A stretch of DNA of 45,864 bases, from contig DASRJX010000055.1 in assembly GCA_035649235.1 (NCBI GenBank), positions 1 to 45,864 on the forward strand, in the 5' to 3' direction. A program made the translations under genes and the position numbers. Origin of the DNA: DASRJX01 sp035649235. Lineage in GTDB: Bacteria > Acidobacteriota > Polarisedimenticolia > Gp22-AA2. Within the stretch, counting starts at the first letter, position 1, and every line of letters starts with the position of its first letter. Shown in pieces: positions 24,222-32,402 of this stretch. The notes under the pieces were generated by a model that saw nothing but the letters and a program-made list of their open reading frames with translations, had not been told where the DNA came from and searched no databases.

Positions 24222-25742
24222 TCAGTGGAACAGCAAGGACGCCTTCCGGATCGTCTGCAGCACGCCCCAGAGAAGAGGCGCGCCCACCAGGGCCCAGGCC
24301 GTCAGGACCGCCGGCCACCGGCCCGACTCGAAGCGGGATCGGCCGCCGGCGCTCGCGGGCGCGGGGCCGTCGCTGTCCTGCATGAAGCGCGCGTCGTGCA
24401 CGGGGCGGACCAGGAGATTGGCGATCAACCCGGCGACCAGCAGGGACGCCAGCAGGTACATCGTCATGTTGTAGGCGGCTGCGGGCGGGACGCCGGCGTC
24501 GATCTGACGCTGCCGGATGGCGTTCACGAGCAACGGGCCCAGGGCGCCCGCGACGGACCAGGCCGTCAGCAGCCGGCCGTGAATGGCGGCGACGAACCGG
24601 GTGCCGAACATGTCCGCCAGGTAGGCCGGGATGGTCGCAAATCCGCCGCCATACATCGTGAGGATCAGGCAGAAGATCGCCACGAACAGCGCGACGCTCC
24701 CGGAGCGGCCCGCGGAGGGAACAGCAGAGTAGAGCAGCATGCCGAGCGCGAAGAAGATCGAGTAGGTCGTCTGCCGGCCCAGCCGGTCGGACAGGCTGGC
24801 CCAGCCGATCCGCCCGGCGATGTTGAAGAGGGACAGCAGGCCGACGAAACCGGCCGCCGCCGACGCCGTCACCCGCCCCTTGAAGACCTCCTGGATCATC
24901 GGCGAGGCCTGCTCCAGAACGCCGATCCCGGCGCTGACATTCATGCAGAGCACCAGCCACAGCAGCCAGAACTGGGGCGTCTTCCAGGCCTCGTTCACGT
25001 GCGCGTTCCGGCTCGTGACCATGGCGCCCGACCCGGCCTTACCGGTCCATCCCTCCGGCCTCCATCCGGGTGGAGGCAAGCGATAGCCGAAAGCGCCGCA
25101 CAGCATCGCCGCCAGATAGACGAGACCCATGACGACGAAGGTCTCACACAACCCGACCGACGAGGGGGACGCGAACCGCCGCATCAGGAAATCCGCCAGC
25201 GGCGCGCCGATGAGCGCCCCGCCGCCAAACCCCATGATGGCCATGCCGGTCGCCATGCCGCGGCGATCCGGAAACCACTTGATGAGCGTGGAGACCGGCG
25301 AGATGTAGCCGAGGCCGAGGCCGCATCCCCCGATGACGCCGTTACCGAGATAGACGAGCCACAGCTGGTGCGTCCGGACTCCCAGCGCCGCGACCAGGTA
25401 GCCGCCTCCCCAGCACAGGGCCGCCACCACTCCCGCCTTTCGCGGCCCGACCGTTTCGGCCCAGCGGCCGAACAGCGCCGCCGAGAGACCCAGGACGATG
25501 ATGAAGATCGTGAAGACGAGGGCGATCGCGGTCTGCGACCAGTCGCCCGGGGCCGGCTGCGTGATGCCGAGGACGCGCGTCAGCGGCAGCTTGAAGACGC
25601 TGTAGGCGTAGGCCTGCCCGATCGACAGGTGCACCGCGAGCGCCGCCGGAGGCACCAGCCACCTGTTGAATCCGGGCCTCGCGATGATGCGCTCCCGGTC
25701 GAGCAGTCCGTGTGTCGTCACAAGTCCGGGCGATTCTGCCAT
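24222..25742 (-). CDS. MFS transporter, oxalate/formate antiporter (OFA) family
   Basis: A 506-residue protein with 12 predicted membrane helices and OFA-family signatures: an N-terminal helix with HLSIGQAYAYSVFKLPL, the loop AETVGPRKAG, GNGVIGGCGLGLGYISPVST, IKWFPDRRGMATGMAIMGFGGGA and, in the second half, GRIGWASLSDRLGRQ. The family exchanges small mono- and dicarboxylates. The specific substrate cannot be assigned; no oxalate or formate catabolic genes are in the window. The gene is alone on its strand, divergent from SRPBCC-DoxX. Confidence 0.9.
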   Translation of the reverse strand: MAESPGLVTTHGLLDRERIIARPGFNRWLVPPAALAVHLSIGQAYAYSVFKLPLTRVLGITQPAPGDWSQTAIALVFTIFIIVLGLSAALFGRWAETVGPRKAGVVAALCWGGGYLVAALGVRTHQLWLVYLGNGVIGGCGLGLGYISPVSTLIKWFPDRRGMATGMAIMGFGGGALIGAPLADFLMRRFASPSSVGLCETFVVMGLVYLAAMLCGAFGYRLPPPGWRPEGWTGKAGSGAMVTSRNAHVNEAWKTPQFWLLWLVLCMNVSAGIGVLEQASPMIQEVFKGRVTASAAAGFVGLLSLFNIAGRIGWASLSDRLGRQTTYSIFFALGMLLYSAVPSAGRSGSVALFVAIFCLILTMYGGGFATIPAYLADMFGTRFVAAIHGRLLTAWSVAGALGPLLVNAIRQRQIDAGVPPAAAYNMTMYLLASLLVAGLIANLLVRPVHDARFMQDSDGPAPASAGGRSRFESGRWPAVLTAWALVGAPLLWGVLQTIRKASLLFH

Positions 25743-25786
25743 GACCCAACCCGGAGCCGGTCCATTTCATGAACGGGACACGCTGG

Positions 25787-25815
25787 TTGAACGCTCCAGG
25801 TCCCTGATCTAAAGT
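25787..25815 (+). promoter_or_regulatory. Possible promoter of the SRPBCC-DoxX pair
   Basis: TTGAAC (25787-25792) and TAAAGT (25810-25815) are 17 bases apart, 32 bases before the ATG at 25848. Moderate sigma70 match in an otherwise GC-rich intergenic region. Confidence 0.4.
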
Positions 25816-25847
25816 TGTCAACCACGCCACGGAAGGAGAAACCGAAG

Positions 25848-26288
25848 ATGAACACCGTCCGCCTGCACCGTGTCCTGCGCTGCCCTCCGGAGCGCGTGTA
25901 CCGCGCGTTCCTCGATCCCGATGCCATGAGCAAGTGGCTCCCTCCGCACGGCTTCACGGGGAAGGTGCACCAGATCGACGCCAAAACCGGAGGCAAGTAT
26001 CGGATGTCGTTCACCAACTTCAGCACCGGTCAGAGCCACGCCTTCGGCGGCGAGTACATCGAGCTCACCCCGAACGAGCGCATCCGGCACACGGACCAGT
26101 TCGAGGACCCGAACCTGCCCGGGGAGATGCTGACGACCATCACGCTGCGCAAGGTGTCCTGCGGCACCGACCTCAGCGTGGTCCAGGAAGGGATTCCAGA
26201 CAGCATTCCAGTCGAGTCCTGCTATCTTGGATGGCAGGAATCGCTGGGCTTGCTGGCCCTGCTCGTGGAAGCCGAGATCCCAGACTGA
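25848..26288 (+). CDS. SRPBCC/AHSA1-domain protein
   Basis: A 146-residue SRPBCC-fold protein of the AHSA1 type: the N-terminal pattern RVLRCPPERVYRAFLDPDAMSKWLPP, the central GGKYRMSFTNF and GEYIELTPNERIRHTDQF, and the C-terminal helix CYLGWQESLGLLALLVE. Members bind hydrophobic ligands in a cavity; function here is unknown. GGAAGGAG stands 9 bases before the ATG. It is followed after 26 bases by a DoxX gene, suggesting a two-gene operon. Confidence 0.9.
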   Translation: MNTVRLHRVLRCPPERVYRAFLDPDAMSKWLPPHGFTGKVHQIDAKTGGKYRMSFTNFSTGQSHAFGGEYIELTPNERIRHTDQFEDPNLPGEMLTTITLRKVSCGTDLSVVQEGIPDSIPVESCYLGWQESLGLLALLVEAEIPD

Positions 26289-26314
26289 ACAAGCGTCGCG
26301 AGGAGGAGGTGAAC

Positions 26315-26737
26315 GTGGAAACCGCCAGGCAGATAGCGTCGTTCCTGCTGCGCGTAGTGTCGGGGCTGCTGTTCATGCAGGCAGGAGGCCTGAAGATTCT
26401 CGATTGGTTCGGCGGCTTACCCGCGGAGTTCGGCGGGCATCCCGCCTTTCTCAGCCAGACGTGGATTGGCGGCACGCTCGAGCTCGTGGGCGGCGTGGCG
26501 GTGATGCTCGGGCTCTTCACCCGCCCCGTCGCCTTCATCTTGTCCGGCGAGATGGCCGTCGCCTACTTCCAGTTTCACCAGCCCAACGGCTTGTGGCCTG
26601 TCCAGAACCACGGCGAGCCGGCGGTGCTGCTCTGCTTCATCTTTCTCTACTTCGCCGCTCACGGCGCCGACGCGTGGAGCCTCGACGGCCTGATCACACG
26701 GACGCGCCGCGGCGGCTCGGCGGCGGGAGCTCACTGA
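26315..26737 (+). CDS. DoxX-family membrane protein
   Basis: A 140-residue protein with four hydrophobic helices and DoxX-type features: LLRVVSGLLFMQAGGLKIL (helix 1), LELVGGVAVMLGLFTRPVAF (helix 2), SGEMAVAYFQFHQPNG and GEPAVLLCFIFLYFAAHGA. GAGGAGGAGG ends about 6 bases before the GTG at 26315, which decides this start; a GTG at 26309 is inside that ribosome site. DoxX proteins are linked to respiratory or redox functions, but the precise role is unknown. Confidence 0.87.
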   Translation: METARQIASFLLRVVSGLLFMQAGGLKILDWFGGLPAEFGGHPAFLSQTWIGGTLELVGGVAVMLGLFTRPVAFILSGEMAVAYFQFHQPNGLWPVQNHGEPAVLLCFIFLYFAAHGADAWSLDGLITRTRRGGSAAGAH

Positions 26738-26747
26738 TGTATTGGCT

Positions 26748-27068
26748 TCAGTAGGTGCATCTCCGGCAACAGGAAGACTCCTGGATGCAGGCGCACACAC
26801 CCTTGCCGCAGATCCTGTCGCAATCCTTGTCCACGTTGCAATTGTTCGAGCAGCAGCCCGGCTTGACGACTTCTTCCCACTGACCCTGGCTCGACGCCAG
26901 GTCGGAAGCCGCGTCGCAGGCGTCGCTCTGCAGGCTATCGACGGAAGGCACAGCCAGAGCTTCGGCCTGGTGGGCCGGCTGCGAGGCGATTGGCGGAGTC
27001 GTCGCCCGGCCCGCCGCCAAAAGCGCTACGACCCCCAACACCACGAGGATTCCACGCGTTCTCATCAT
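26748..27068 (-). CDS. Secreted eleven-cysteine small protein
   Basis: A 106-residue protein: a signal peptide (residues 1-22, MRTRGILVVLGVVALLAAG), a linker rich in Ala and Ser, then a cysteine cluster in the last 35 residues (GCCSNNC, KDCDRIC, GVCAC, SCCRRC), with one more Cys near residue 51. The dense CC and CxC pattern resembles disulfide-knotted or metal-binding peptides, though I cannot name a family. GAGGAAA precedes the double ATG at 27068/27065. It lies alone, convergent with DoxX 10 bases away and just downstream of the MerR-TPR gene on the same strand (gap 70 bases). Confidence 0.7.
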   Translation of the reverse strand: MMRTRGILVVLGVVALLAAGRATTPPIASQPAHQAEALAVPSVDSLQSDACDAASDLASSQGQWEEVVKPGCCSNNCNVDKDCDRICGKGVCACIQESSCCRRCTY

Positions 27069-27138
27069 CTGGTTTCCTCTTCTGAGATGGGCGATCCAGA
27101 TCCCTGTCGAGCTCGAATGACACTCCTCTTGGCCGCGG

Positions 27139-27963
27139 CTACTCCGACTGGGTCGTGACGGTCAGCCTGCGGTAGGCGGCCATGTGCTGGATGGCCTCCC
27201 TGGGCTTGCCGAGGCCTCGGCACAGCAGGGCGAGGTTGTAGTGGCAGTCCGCGAAGCGGGGATCGTCTTTCAGCGCCGCCTCGTACGCCTGCATCGCTTC
27301 CCTCTTCCGGCCCATGTCCTCGAGAAGGACGCCCAGGTCGTAGCGCAGGACCGGATCGTCGCCGCTCACCCGCATCGCGTCGCGGTAGACTGCCTCGGCC
27401 CTGTCGAGGCGGCCTGTCTCGTGGAGCAGGCACCCCAGGTTGATGTGGGCCTTGATGAGACCGGGGTCCGCGGCCACAGCCTGCTCGTAGGCCTCGAGCG
27501 CGGCTTGCGGGTTCTGCGTCTCCAGGGCGGCTCCCCGGTCGAACCACTCCTCCGCGCTCGCCGGCGGCGGCGCGCTCCGCGGCTCGAGCGTGCCCAGCGA
27601 GGCTGCGGCCGGGTCGCTCTCGAAACTGAGCAGGTACTGTCCCGATTCGGCCTGCCAGCGGCGGTCCCCTTCCTTGACCACGACGGAATCGGCTTCCGCC
27701 GAGATGCTCACTCCGGAGAGGGGCATCGATTCGGGGAGCCGGCGCCGCAGCTCCCGCACCGATCGTCTGATGCTCTTGCGCGGGACTTTGGCCGTGGCGA
27801 GCGCCTCGGCGCTGCGCAGGACGATCAGATCCTGGAACGAGAACAGCCAGGCGTTGCGCGGCCCGCGCGCGGGGGACACGATCCCGGCCTCGACCAGCGA
27901 GCGGATCCTGCTGCGCGGGAGGTGAACGAGCCTCTCGACGTCGCGCACGCTGTACTGGTGCAT
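27139..27963 (-). CDS. MerR-type HTH protein fused to TPR repeats
   Basis: A 274-residue protein. Residues 1-70 are a MerR-like winged helix (YSVRDVERLVHLPRSRIRSL, then SFQDLIVLRSA), followed by an arginine-rich helix and a short beta segment (75-125). Residues 140-265 hold three to four TPR repeats (AEEWFDRGAALETQNPQAAL, AHINLGCLLHETGRLDRAE, LRYDLGVLLEDMGRKREAM, CHYNLALLCRGLGKPREAI). GGAGGAG precedes the ATG at 27963. It starts 17 bases after ku and is the last gene of ligD-ku-merR/TPR, so it may regulate or assemble the NHEJ machinery (inference). Confidence 0.85.
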   Translation of the reverse strand: MHQYSVRDVERLVHLPRSRIRSLVEAGIVSPARGPRNAWLFSFQDLIVLRSAEALATAKVPRKSIRRSVRELRRRLPESMPLSGVSISAEADSVVVKEGDRRWQAESGQYLLSFESDPAAASLGTLEPRSAPPPASAEEWFDRGAALETQNPQAALEAYEQAVAADPGLIKAHINLGCLLHETGRLDRAEAVYRDAMRVSGDDPVLRYDLGVLLEDMGRKREAMQAYEAALKDDPRFADCHYNLALLCRGLGKPREAIQHMAAYRRLTVTTQSE

Positions 27964-27980
27964 CGCGGCCCGGCTCCTCC

Positions 27981-28871
27981 CTACTTCTTGGCGGTCTTCC
28001 TCGCGGGGCTCTCCGCCTCCTGGGCGCGCCTGGGGGGCTTGCGCCCTGCGGCCTGAGGCTGGGGTGCCGCGGCCTGGGACTCGCGCGACTTGGCGGGAGC
28101 CTTCCTCTCCAGGCTCGCGCGCAGGGCTTCCATGAGATCGATGACCTGGCCGCCGCCCTCGGGCTCCTCGGCCATCGTGAACTCCTGACCGTCGACCTTC
28201 TTCTGCACGGCCGCCTCGATGCGCCCGCGCACCTGGTCGACGTACGGGGTCGGATCGAAGGTGTCGGAAGCCTGCTGCTCGATCAGCTGCTGCGCGAGCT
28301 TGAGCTCGGCGTCTTTGACCTCGCTCTTCGGAATGTCGATCTCCTGGATCGACCGCACCTCGCCGGCGTACAGGAGTTGCTGCATGACCAGACCGTCCCC
28401 CATCGGCCGGACCATCACGATGTACTGCTTGCCGCGCGCCGCCCAGCGGCCGATCGCGCAACGTTTGGACTCGCGCAAGGCCCGGGCGAACAGCGCGTAA
28501 GGCTTGGCGCCTCCCTTGTCGGGCGCGATGTAATAGGCCTTGTCGAAGTACACCGGGTCGATGGAGGCTATCGGCACGAACTCGGAGATTTCCGCGCTGT
28601 GCGTCCCAGCCTCTTCCATCGTCTTGAGCTCCTCGGGCGTGAACATCACATACTGGTCCTTGGAGAATTCATAGCCCTTCACCATGTCTTCGCGCGGGAC
28701 CGGCACCTCCTCCTTCGCGCAGAGGTACTGCTGCTTGAGCCGCGACCCGCATCCCTTGTGCAGGAGATTGAAGGAGATCGCGTGGCTCGCCTCGGTGGCG
28801 GAGAAGAGCTTCACGGGGATTGAAACGAGCCCAAAGGAAACGGTCAGAGACGCGATGGATCGTGGGGCCAT
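27981..28871 (-). CDS. ku: Ku, DNA end-binding protein of NHEJ
   Basis: A 296-residue bacterial Ku. The family start is plain (PRSIASLTVSFGLVSIPVKL), followed by ISFNLLHKGCGSRLKQQYLC, VKGYEFSKDQYVMFTPEEL, and the core strand region YIVMVRPMGDGLVMQQLLYA. A C-terminal tail of about 60 residues (from 236) is rich in Lys, Arg, Ala and Pro, as in Ku proteins whose basic tail contacts DNA. Homodimeric Ku rings bind double-strand ends and recruit LigD, which is encoded 18 bases upstream on the same transcript. Confidence 0.96.
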   Translation of the reverse strand: MAPRSIASLTVSFGLVSIPVKLFSATEASHAISFNLLHKGCGSRLKQQYLCAKEEVPVPREDMVKGYEFSKDQYVMFTPEELKTMEEAGTHSAEISEFVPIASIDPVYFDKAYYIAPDKGGAKPYALFARALRESKRCAIGRWAARGKQYIVMVRPMGDGLVMQQLLYAGEVRSIQEIDIPKSEVKDAELKLAQQLIEQQASDTFDPTPYVDQVRGRIEAAVQKKVDGQEFTMAEEPEGGGQVIDLMEALRASLERKAPAKSRESQAAAPQPQAAGRKPPRRAQEAESPARKTAKK

Positions 28872-28889
28872 GCTTCCCTCCGGTTTCTG

Positions 28890-31643
28890 TCAGGTCGAGC
28901 GTTTGAGCACGCCCTCGAGGCTCTGCTTGCGCCTCAGGGCGTCGCGCCAGCGATCGCCGGTCGCCGCCAGGCGCTCGGCGGCATTGCTGATCCTGAAGTC
29001 GAGCGGGTGCGCCTTCGAAAGCTCCTCCCACGTCAGCGGCATCGACACCGGACCGCCGGCCGCGCCCCGCGGCGAATAGGCCACGTTCAGCGTCTTGCCG
29101 CGGACGTTCATATTGTAGTCCAGGAAGATCTTTCCGGTCCTCTTGGGGACGCTCCACTCCATGGTGATGTCCTTCGGGTGCCGGCGCATGAGGTGCCGCC
29201 CGACGATCTCGCACACCTCACGGGCCGCTCCGAAGTCGAGGGTGCGGCGGATCGGCACGAAGACGTGCAGCCCAGTCTTGCCCGAGGTCTTGACGATCGA
29301 CTCGAGCGACATGCTCTGGAGCAGCTCGCGCAGCCGGAACGCCACTTCTTTACCCTTCTCGAAGGCCGCCGTGTTCAGCTCCGGCTCAGCGCCGGGCGCC
29401 TCCTGGCCGGAATATATGTAGGGATCGAGGTCGAAAACAAGGTAGTCGGGGCAGTTGAGGACGGAGCCTTCCAGCGATGCCAGCGAGGAGTCGTAGTCGG
29501 AGCCTCTCCCCGCGGCATCCGGCCCCGGCTTGGCGCGCGAATGCCAGACGTGGAATTCGAGCGTCCCCGACTGTCCGAGCCACAGGAGCGTCGGCAGGTT
29601 GTTGCACAGCAGATAGTCGTGCCGTTCGTCCTTGTGCTCCGAGAAGACGGTGATTGTCTCAGCGAACTCGGGACGCTCCTGATCCCAGTGCTTCTGGAAG
29701 AAGCGCTGCCCGTGGATGCCTTCCGGCATGCGGATCATGGTGAGCGGGCGGTCGGCGAGATGCGGCAGCATGAACGGAGACGCCTGCGCCAGATAGCGCA
29801 GCAGATCGCGCTTGGTCAGCGCCGGCTGCTGCAGCCCCGCGTCGGCGGGCCAGTAAACACGATCGAGGTGCGTCAGGCGGATGCGGTGCGGCCCCACGAC
29901 GAGCGGGAACTCCTTCCGGGCGTTTTCCAGCTGCGCCACAATCCCCTTGATCTCGCCGGTCGCGCCCTGAGCCTGGCGCGCCGCCGGTGGTGCCTGGGGC
30001 GGCGTCTCCGACACGCGCGTCTTCCGCACGTCGCGCGCGTTCAGGTCGTCGCGCAACCTCATGTAGACGGGCGCGCGAAGATGACCGTCCGGAGTCCAGG
30101 AGTGGAACTTGACCTCGACCACCACCTGGGGGTCCACCCAGGTGGTCGGGTTCGGCAGATCGGGCTTCTCGGCGAACGGGCAGGAGTCCCGTTCGAGTGG
30201 CTCCAGTTTCGCCTTCATCAGCGCCAGGGCTCGCTCGTCGAAGCCCGATCCGACGTGCGAGGCGAAACGCAGCGCCCCCTTGTCCCAGTAGCCGACGAGC
30301 AGCGCGCCCAGCGCCCCGCGCGACCCCTTGCCCCGCGTGTAGCCGCCGACGACGAAATCCGCGCTCTGGGTCGGCTTGACCTTCACCCACTGCGCCGAGC
30401 GGCGTCCCGACTCGTAGCGGCTGTCCTTGCGCTTGCCGACGACGCCTTCGAAGCCGCTCGCCAGCGACGCCTCGTTGAGGGCGAGGCCGTCCTCCGACGC
30501 GTGCACCAGCTGCACCCGCGGCGTGGGCAGCAGGCATTGGGAGAGATAGCGCCGCCGATCGCGGTACGGCGACTGGCGCAGGTCGATGCCGGCGAAGTGC
30601 AGCAGGTCGAAGCAGTAGAGCATGACCGGCACCTTCTGCTCCGCCGCCGCCAGCTCCGCCTGCGTCTTCGCCTGGGCGCGGTTCTGCAGGGCGTTGAAAG
30701 AGGGCTGGCCCTTCTCGTCGAACGCCACGATCTCTCCGTCCAGGATCATCGCGCCCGCCGCCTGCCTGGCCAGCTCTTCGGTCAGGCGCGGAAACGACGG
30801 CCCGAGCTCGAGCCCGCGGCGCGAGCGCAGTTTCACCGTCGTGCCGTCGATGAAGGCCAGCACGCGGTAGCCGTCGAGCTTGGGCTCCCACATCCAGTCG
30901 GGTCGGTTGAACGCGGACGCGCCGATCTCGGCGTGCATCGGCTCCAGATTCGCCGGCATCGGCGTGATGTCGCCCGTGGGGACGAGCCGGGACGCCGGAA
31001 TGCGTTGCGGCGTGGGCACGACCTTCATCTCGTCGACGGCGATGCCGGACAGCACCGAGCGATTCCGTGCCGTGACGTCGTCGGTCGACACGAACCGATC
31101 CTTGTGCTTGATCAGGAGCCACGTCTTCGCGTCCTTGGTGCGCACCAGGGCCCACGAGCCCTTCACCTTCTCGCCGCGCAGCAGGATGCTCAGCTTTCCC
31201 TTGACCAGCCCTTCCCTCACCCGCTTTTGGGCTTCCTCGCGGTCGTGGAACCAGGTCCCGCCTTCGTCCGGGGAGTAGACGCCGCAGTCCCAGACGATCA
31301 CTTCCCCGGCGCCGTACTGCCCCGGCGGTATGATCCCTTCGAAGGAGGCGTAGTCGTACGGATGGTCTTCGGTCTGGACGGCGAGGCGTTTTTCGGTAGG
31401 ATTGAGGGACGGTCCCTTGGGGACGGGCCAGGACTTCAGGACGCCGTCGCACTCGAGCCGCACGTCGTAGTGCATGGCCCGGGCGGCATGCTGCTGGATC
31501 ACGAAGAGCAGCGGGCCGCCACGGCGCTCGGCCATCGCGGGGGGCGGCTCGGGCGTGACGTCGAAGGCCCGCTTGGCGGTGTACTCTTCGAGCAGTGAGG
31601 ACTTGGGAGCGGGGGGCTGGTTCGCGCGCTTGCTCTTCGCCAC
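28890..31643 (-). CDS. ligD: ATP-dependent DNA ligase D (LigD), three-domain
   Basis: A 917-residue multifunctional NHEJ ligase with the order phosphoesterase-ligase-polymerase. The 3'-phosphoesterase domain (about 40-190) shows QQHAARAMHYDVRLE (His52, His58, Asp60) and EDHPYDYASFEG (His93). The ligase domain (about 230-530) has the nucleotidyl lysine in EPKLDGYR (Lys255) and motif LDGEIVAFDEKGQPSFNALQ. The primase-like polymerase domain (about 590-890) has YLVFDLDP with the metal-binding aspartates and SGKTGLHVFVPI. All key residues are present. It heads the operon with ku; its ATG lies only 14 bases from the divergent DUF72 start, so its promoter must lie inside that neighbour. Confidence 0.96.
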   Translation of the reverse strand: MAKSKRANQPPAPKSSLLEEYTAKRAFDVTPEPPPAMAERRGGPLLFVIQQHAARAMHYDVRLECDGVLKSWPVPKGPSLNPTEKRLAVQTEDHPYDYASFEGIIPPGQYGAGEVIVWDCGVYSPDEGGTWFHDREEAQKRVREGLVKGKLSILLRGEKVKGSWALVRTKDAKTWLLIKHKDRFVSTDDVTARNRSVLSGIAVDEMKVVPTPQRIPASRLVPTGDITPMPANLEPMHAEIGASAFNRPDWMWEPKLDGYRVLAFIDGTTVKLRSRRGLELGPSFPRLTEELARQAAGAMILDGEIVAFDEKGQPSFNALQNRAQAKTQAELAAAEQKVPVMLYCFDLLHFAGIDLRQSPYRDRRRYLSQCLLPTPRVQLVHASEDGLALNEASLASGFEGVVGKRKDSRYESGRRSAQWVKVKPTQSADFVVGGYTRGKGSRGALGALLVGYWDKGALRFASHVGSGFDERALALMKAKLEPLERDSCPFAEKPDLPNPTTWVDPQVVVEVKFHSWTPDGHLRAPVYMRLRDDLNARDVRKTRVSETPPQAPPAARQAQGATGEIKGIVAQLENARKEFPLVVGPHRIRLTHLDRVYWPADAGLQQPALTKRDLLRYLAQASPFMLPHLADRPLTMIRMPEGIHGQRFFQKHWDQERPEFAETITVFSEHKDERHDYLLCNNLPTLLWLGQSGTLEFHVWHSRAKPGPDAAGRGSDYDSSLASLEGSVLNCPDYLVFDLDPYIYSGQEAPGAEPELNTAAFEKGKEVAFRLRELLQSMSLESIVKTSGKTGLHVFVPIRRTLDFGAAREVCEIVGRHLMRRHPKDITMEWSVPKRTGKIFLDYNMNVRGKTLNVAYSPRGAAGGPVSMPLTWEELSKAHPLDFRISNAAERLAATGDRWRDALRRKQSLEGVLKRST

Positions 31644-31657
31644 GGAAACCCTAAGAA

Positions 31658-32368
31658 ATGCGGATGTTAACAGGAACCAGCGGCTATTCCTACAAGGAGT
31701 GGGTGGGGTCTTTCTATCCCGAGAAGCTTCAGGCGTCCGCTATGCTGCGCTATTACGCCGAGCGCCTCCCGACGGTCGAGATCAACAACACGTTCTACAG
31801 GATGCCGGCGGAGGCGCTGCTCGAGCGCTGGGCGCAGGAGGTGCCCGAGGGCTTCACCTTCACGCTCAAGGTGCCACGCCGCATCACGCACATCAAGCGC
31901 TTGAAGGGGGTCGAATCCGACGTGGCCGAGTTCTCACGTCGCGCGAACGCCCTGGGAGACAGGCTTGGCATGTTCCTCTTCCAGCTGCCCCCGACTCTGC
32001 GTAAGGATCTTCCCCGGTTGAGCGACTTTCTCGCCGGGCTGCCGCCCGGCCGGAACGTCGCCGTCGAGTTCCGCCACAAGTCCTGGCAGGACGACGAGGT
32101 GTACGAGGCGCTGCGCGCGCACGGCGCGGCCCTGTGCGTCGCCGAGACCGACGATGACGCGTCTCCATTCGTCCGCACCTCGGATGACGCGTACCTGCGA
32201 TTGAGGCGGACCCAGTACAGCGAGAGCGATCTGCGCGCCTGGGCCGATCGGCTGGCGTCGCAGTCCCTGGCCCGCGCCTACGTCTACTTCAAGCACGACG
32301 AGGGCCTCGCCCCGCAATTCGCCCGGCTCCTCGCCGAGACATGGCGCGCCACGCAGGGACCGACGTGA
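31658..32368 (+). CDS. DUF72-domain protein
   Basis: A 236-residue DUF72 (YecE-like) protein with a TIM-barrel-like pattern: TGTSGYSYKEWVGSFYP at the start, YYAERLPTVEINNTFYRMP, FTLKVPRRITHIKRL, LGMFLFQLPPTLRKDL, VAVEFRHKSWQ, YLRLRRTQY and YVYFKHDE. The family is widespread with no established reaction. ATG at 31658 and 31664 are both possible. It begins 14 bases from the ligD start in the opposite direction and is 34 bases upstream of the nuclease-helicase gene, so it seems to belong to the plus-strand repair operon. Confidence 0.92.
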   Translation: MRMLTGTSGYSYKEWVGSFYPEKLQASAMLRYYAERLPTVEINNTFYRMPAEALLERWAQEVPEGFTFTLKVPRRITHIKRLKGVESDVAEFSRRANALGDRLGMFLFQLPPTLRKDLPRLSDFLAGLPPGRNVAVEFRHKSWQDDEVYEALRAHGAALCVAETDDDASPFVRTSDDAYLRLRRTQYSESDLRAWADRLASQSLARAYVYFKHDEGLAPQFARLLAETWRATQGPT

Positions 32369-32402
32369 TCCGGTTCCTGCCGGCCTCGAAGGACTCCGGG
32401 CG

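Noticed and set aside
29007..31598. Long open frame (863 codons) antisense to ligD
   Set aside because: Its translation is rich in Arg, Gln, Val and Leu with no domain or motif, as expected for the reverse strand of GC-rich genes. ligD on the other strand is certain.
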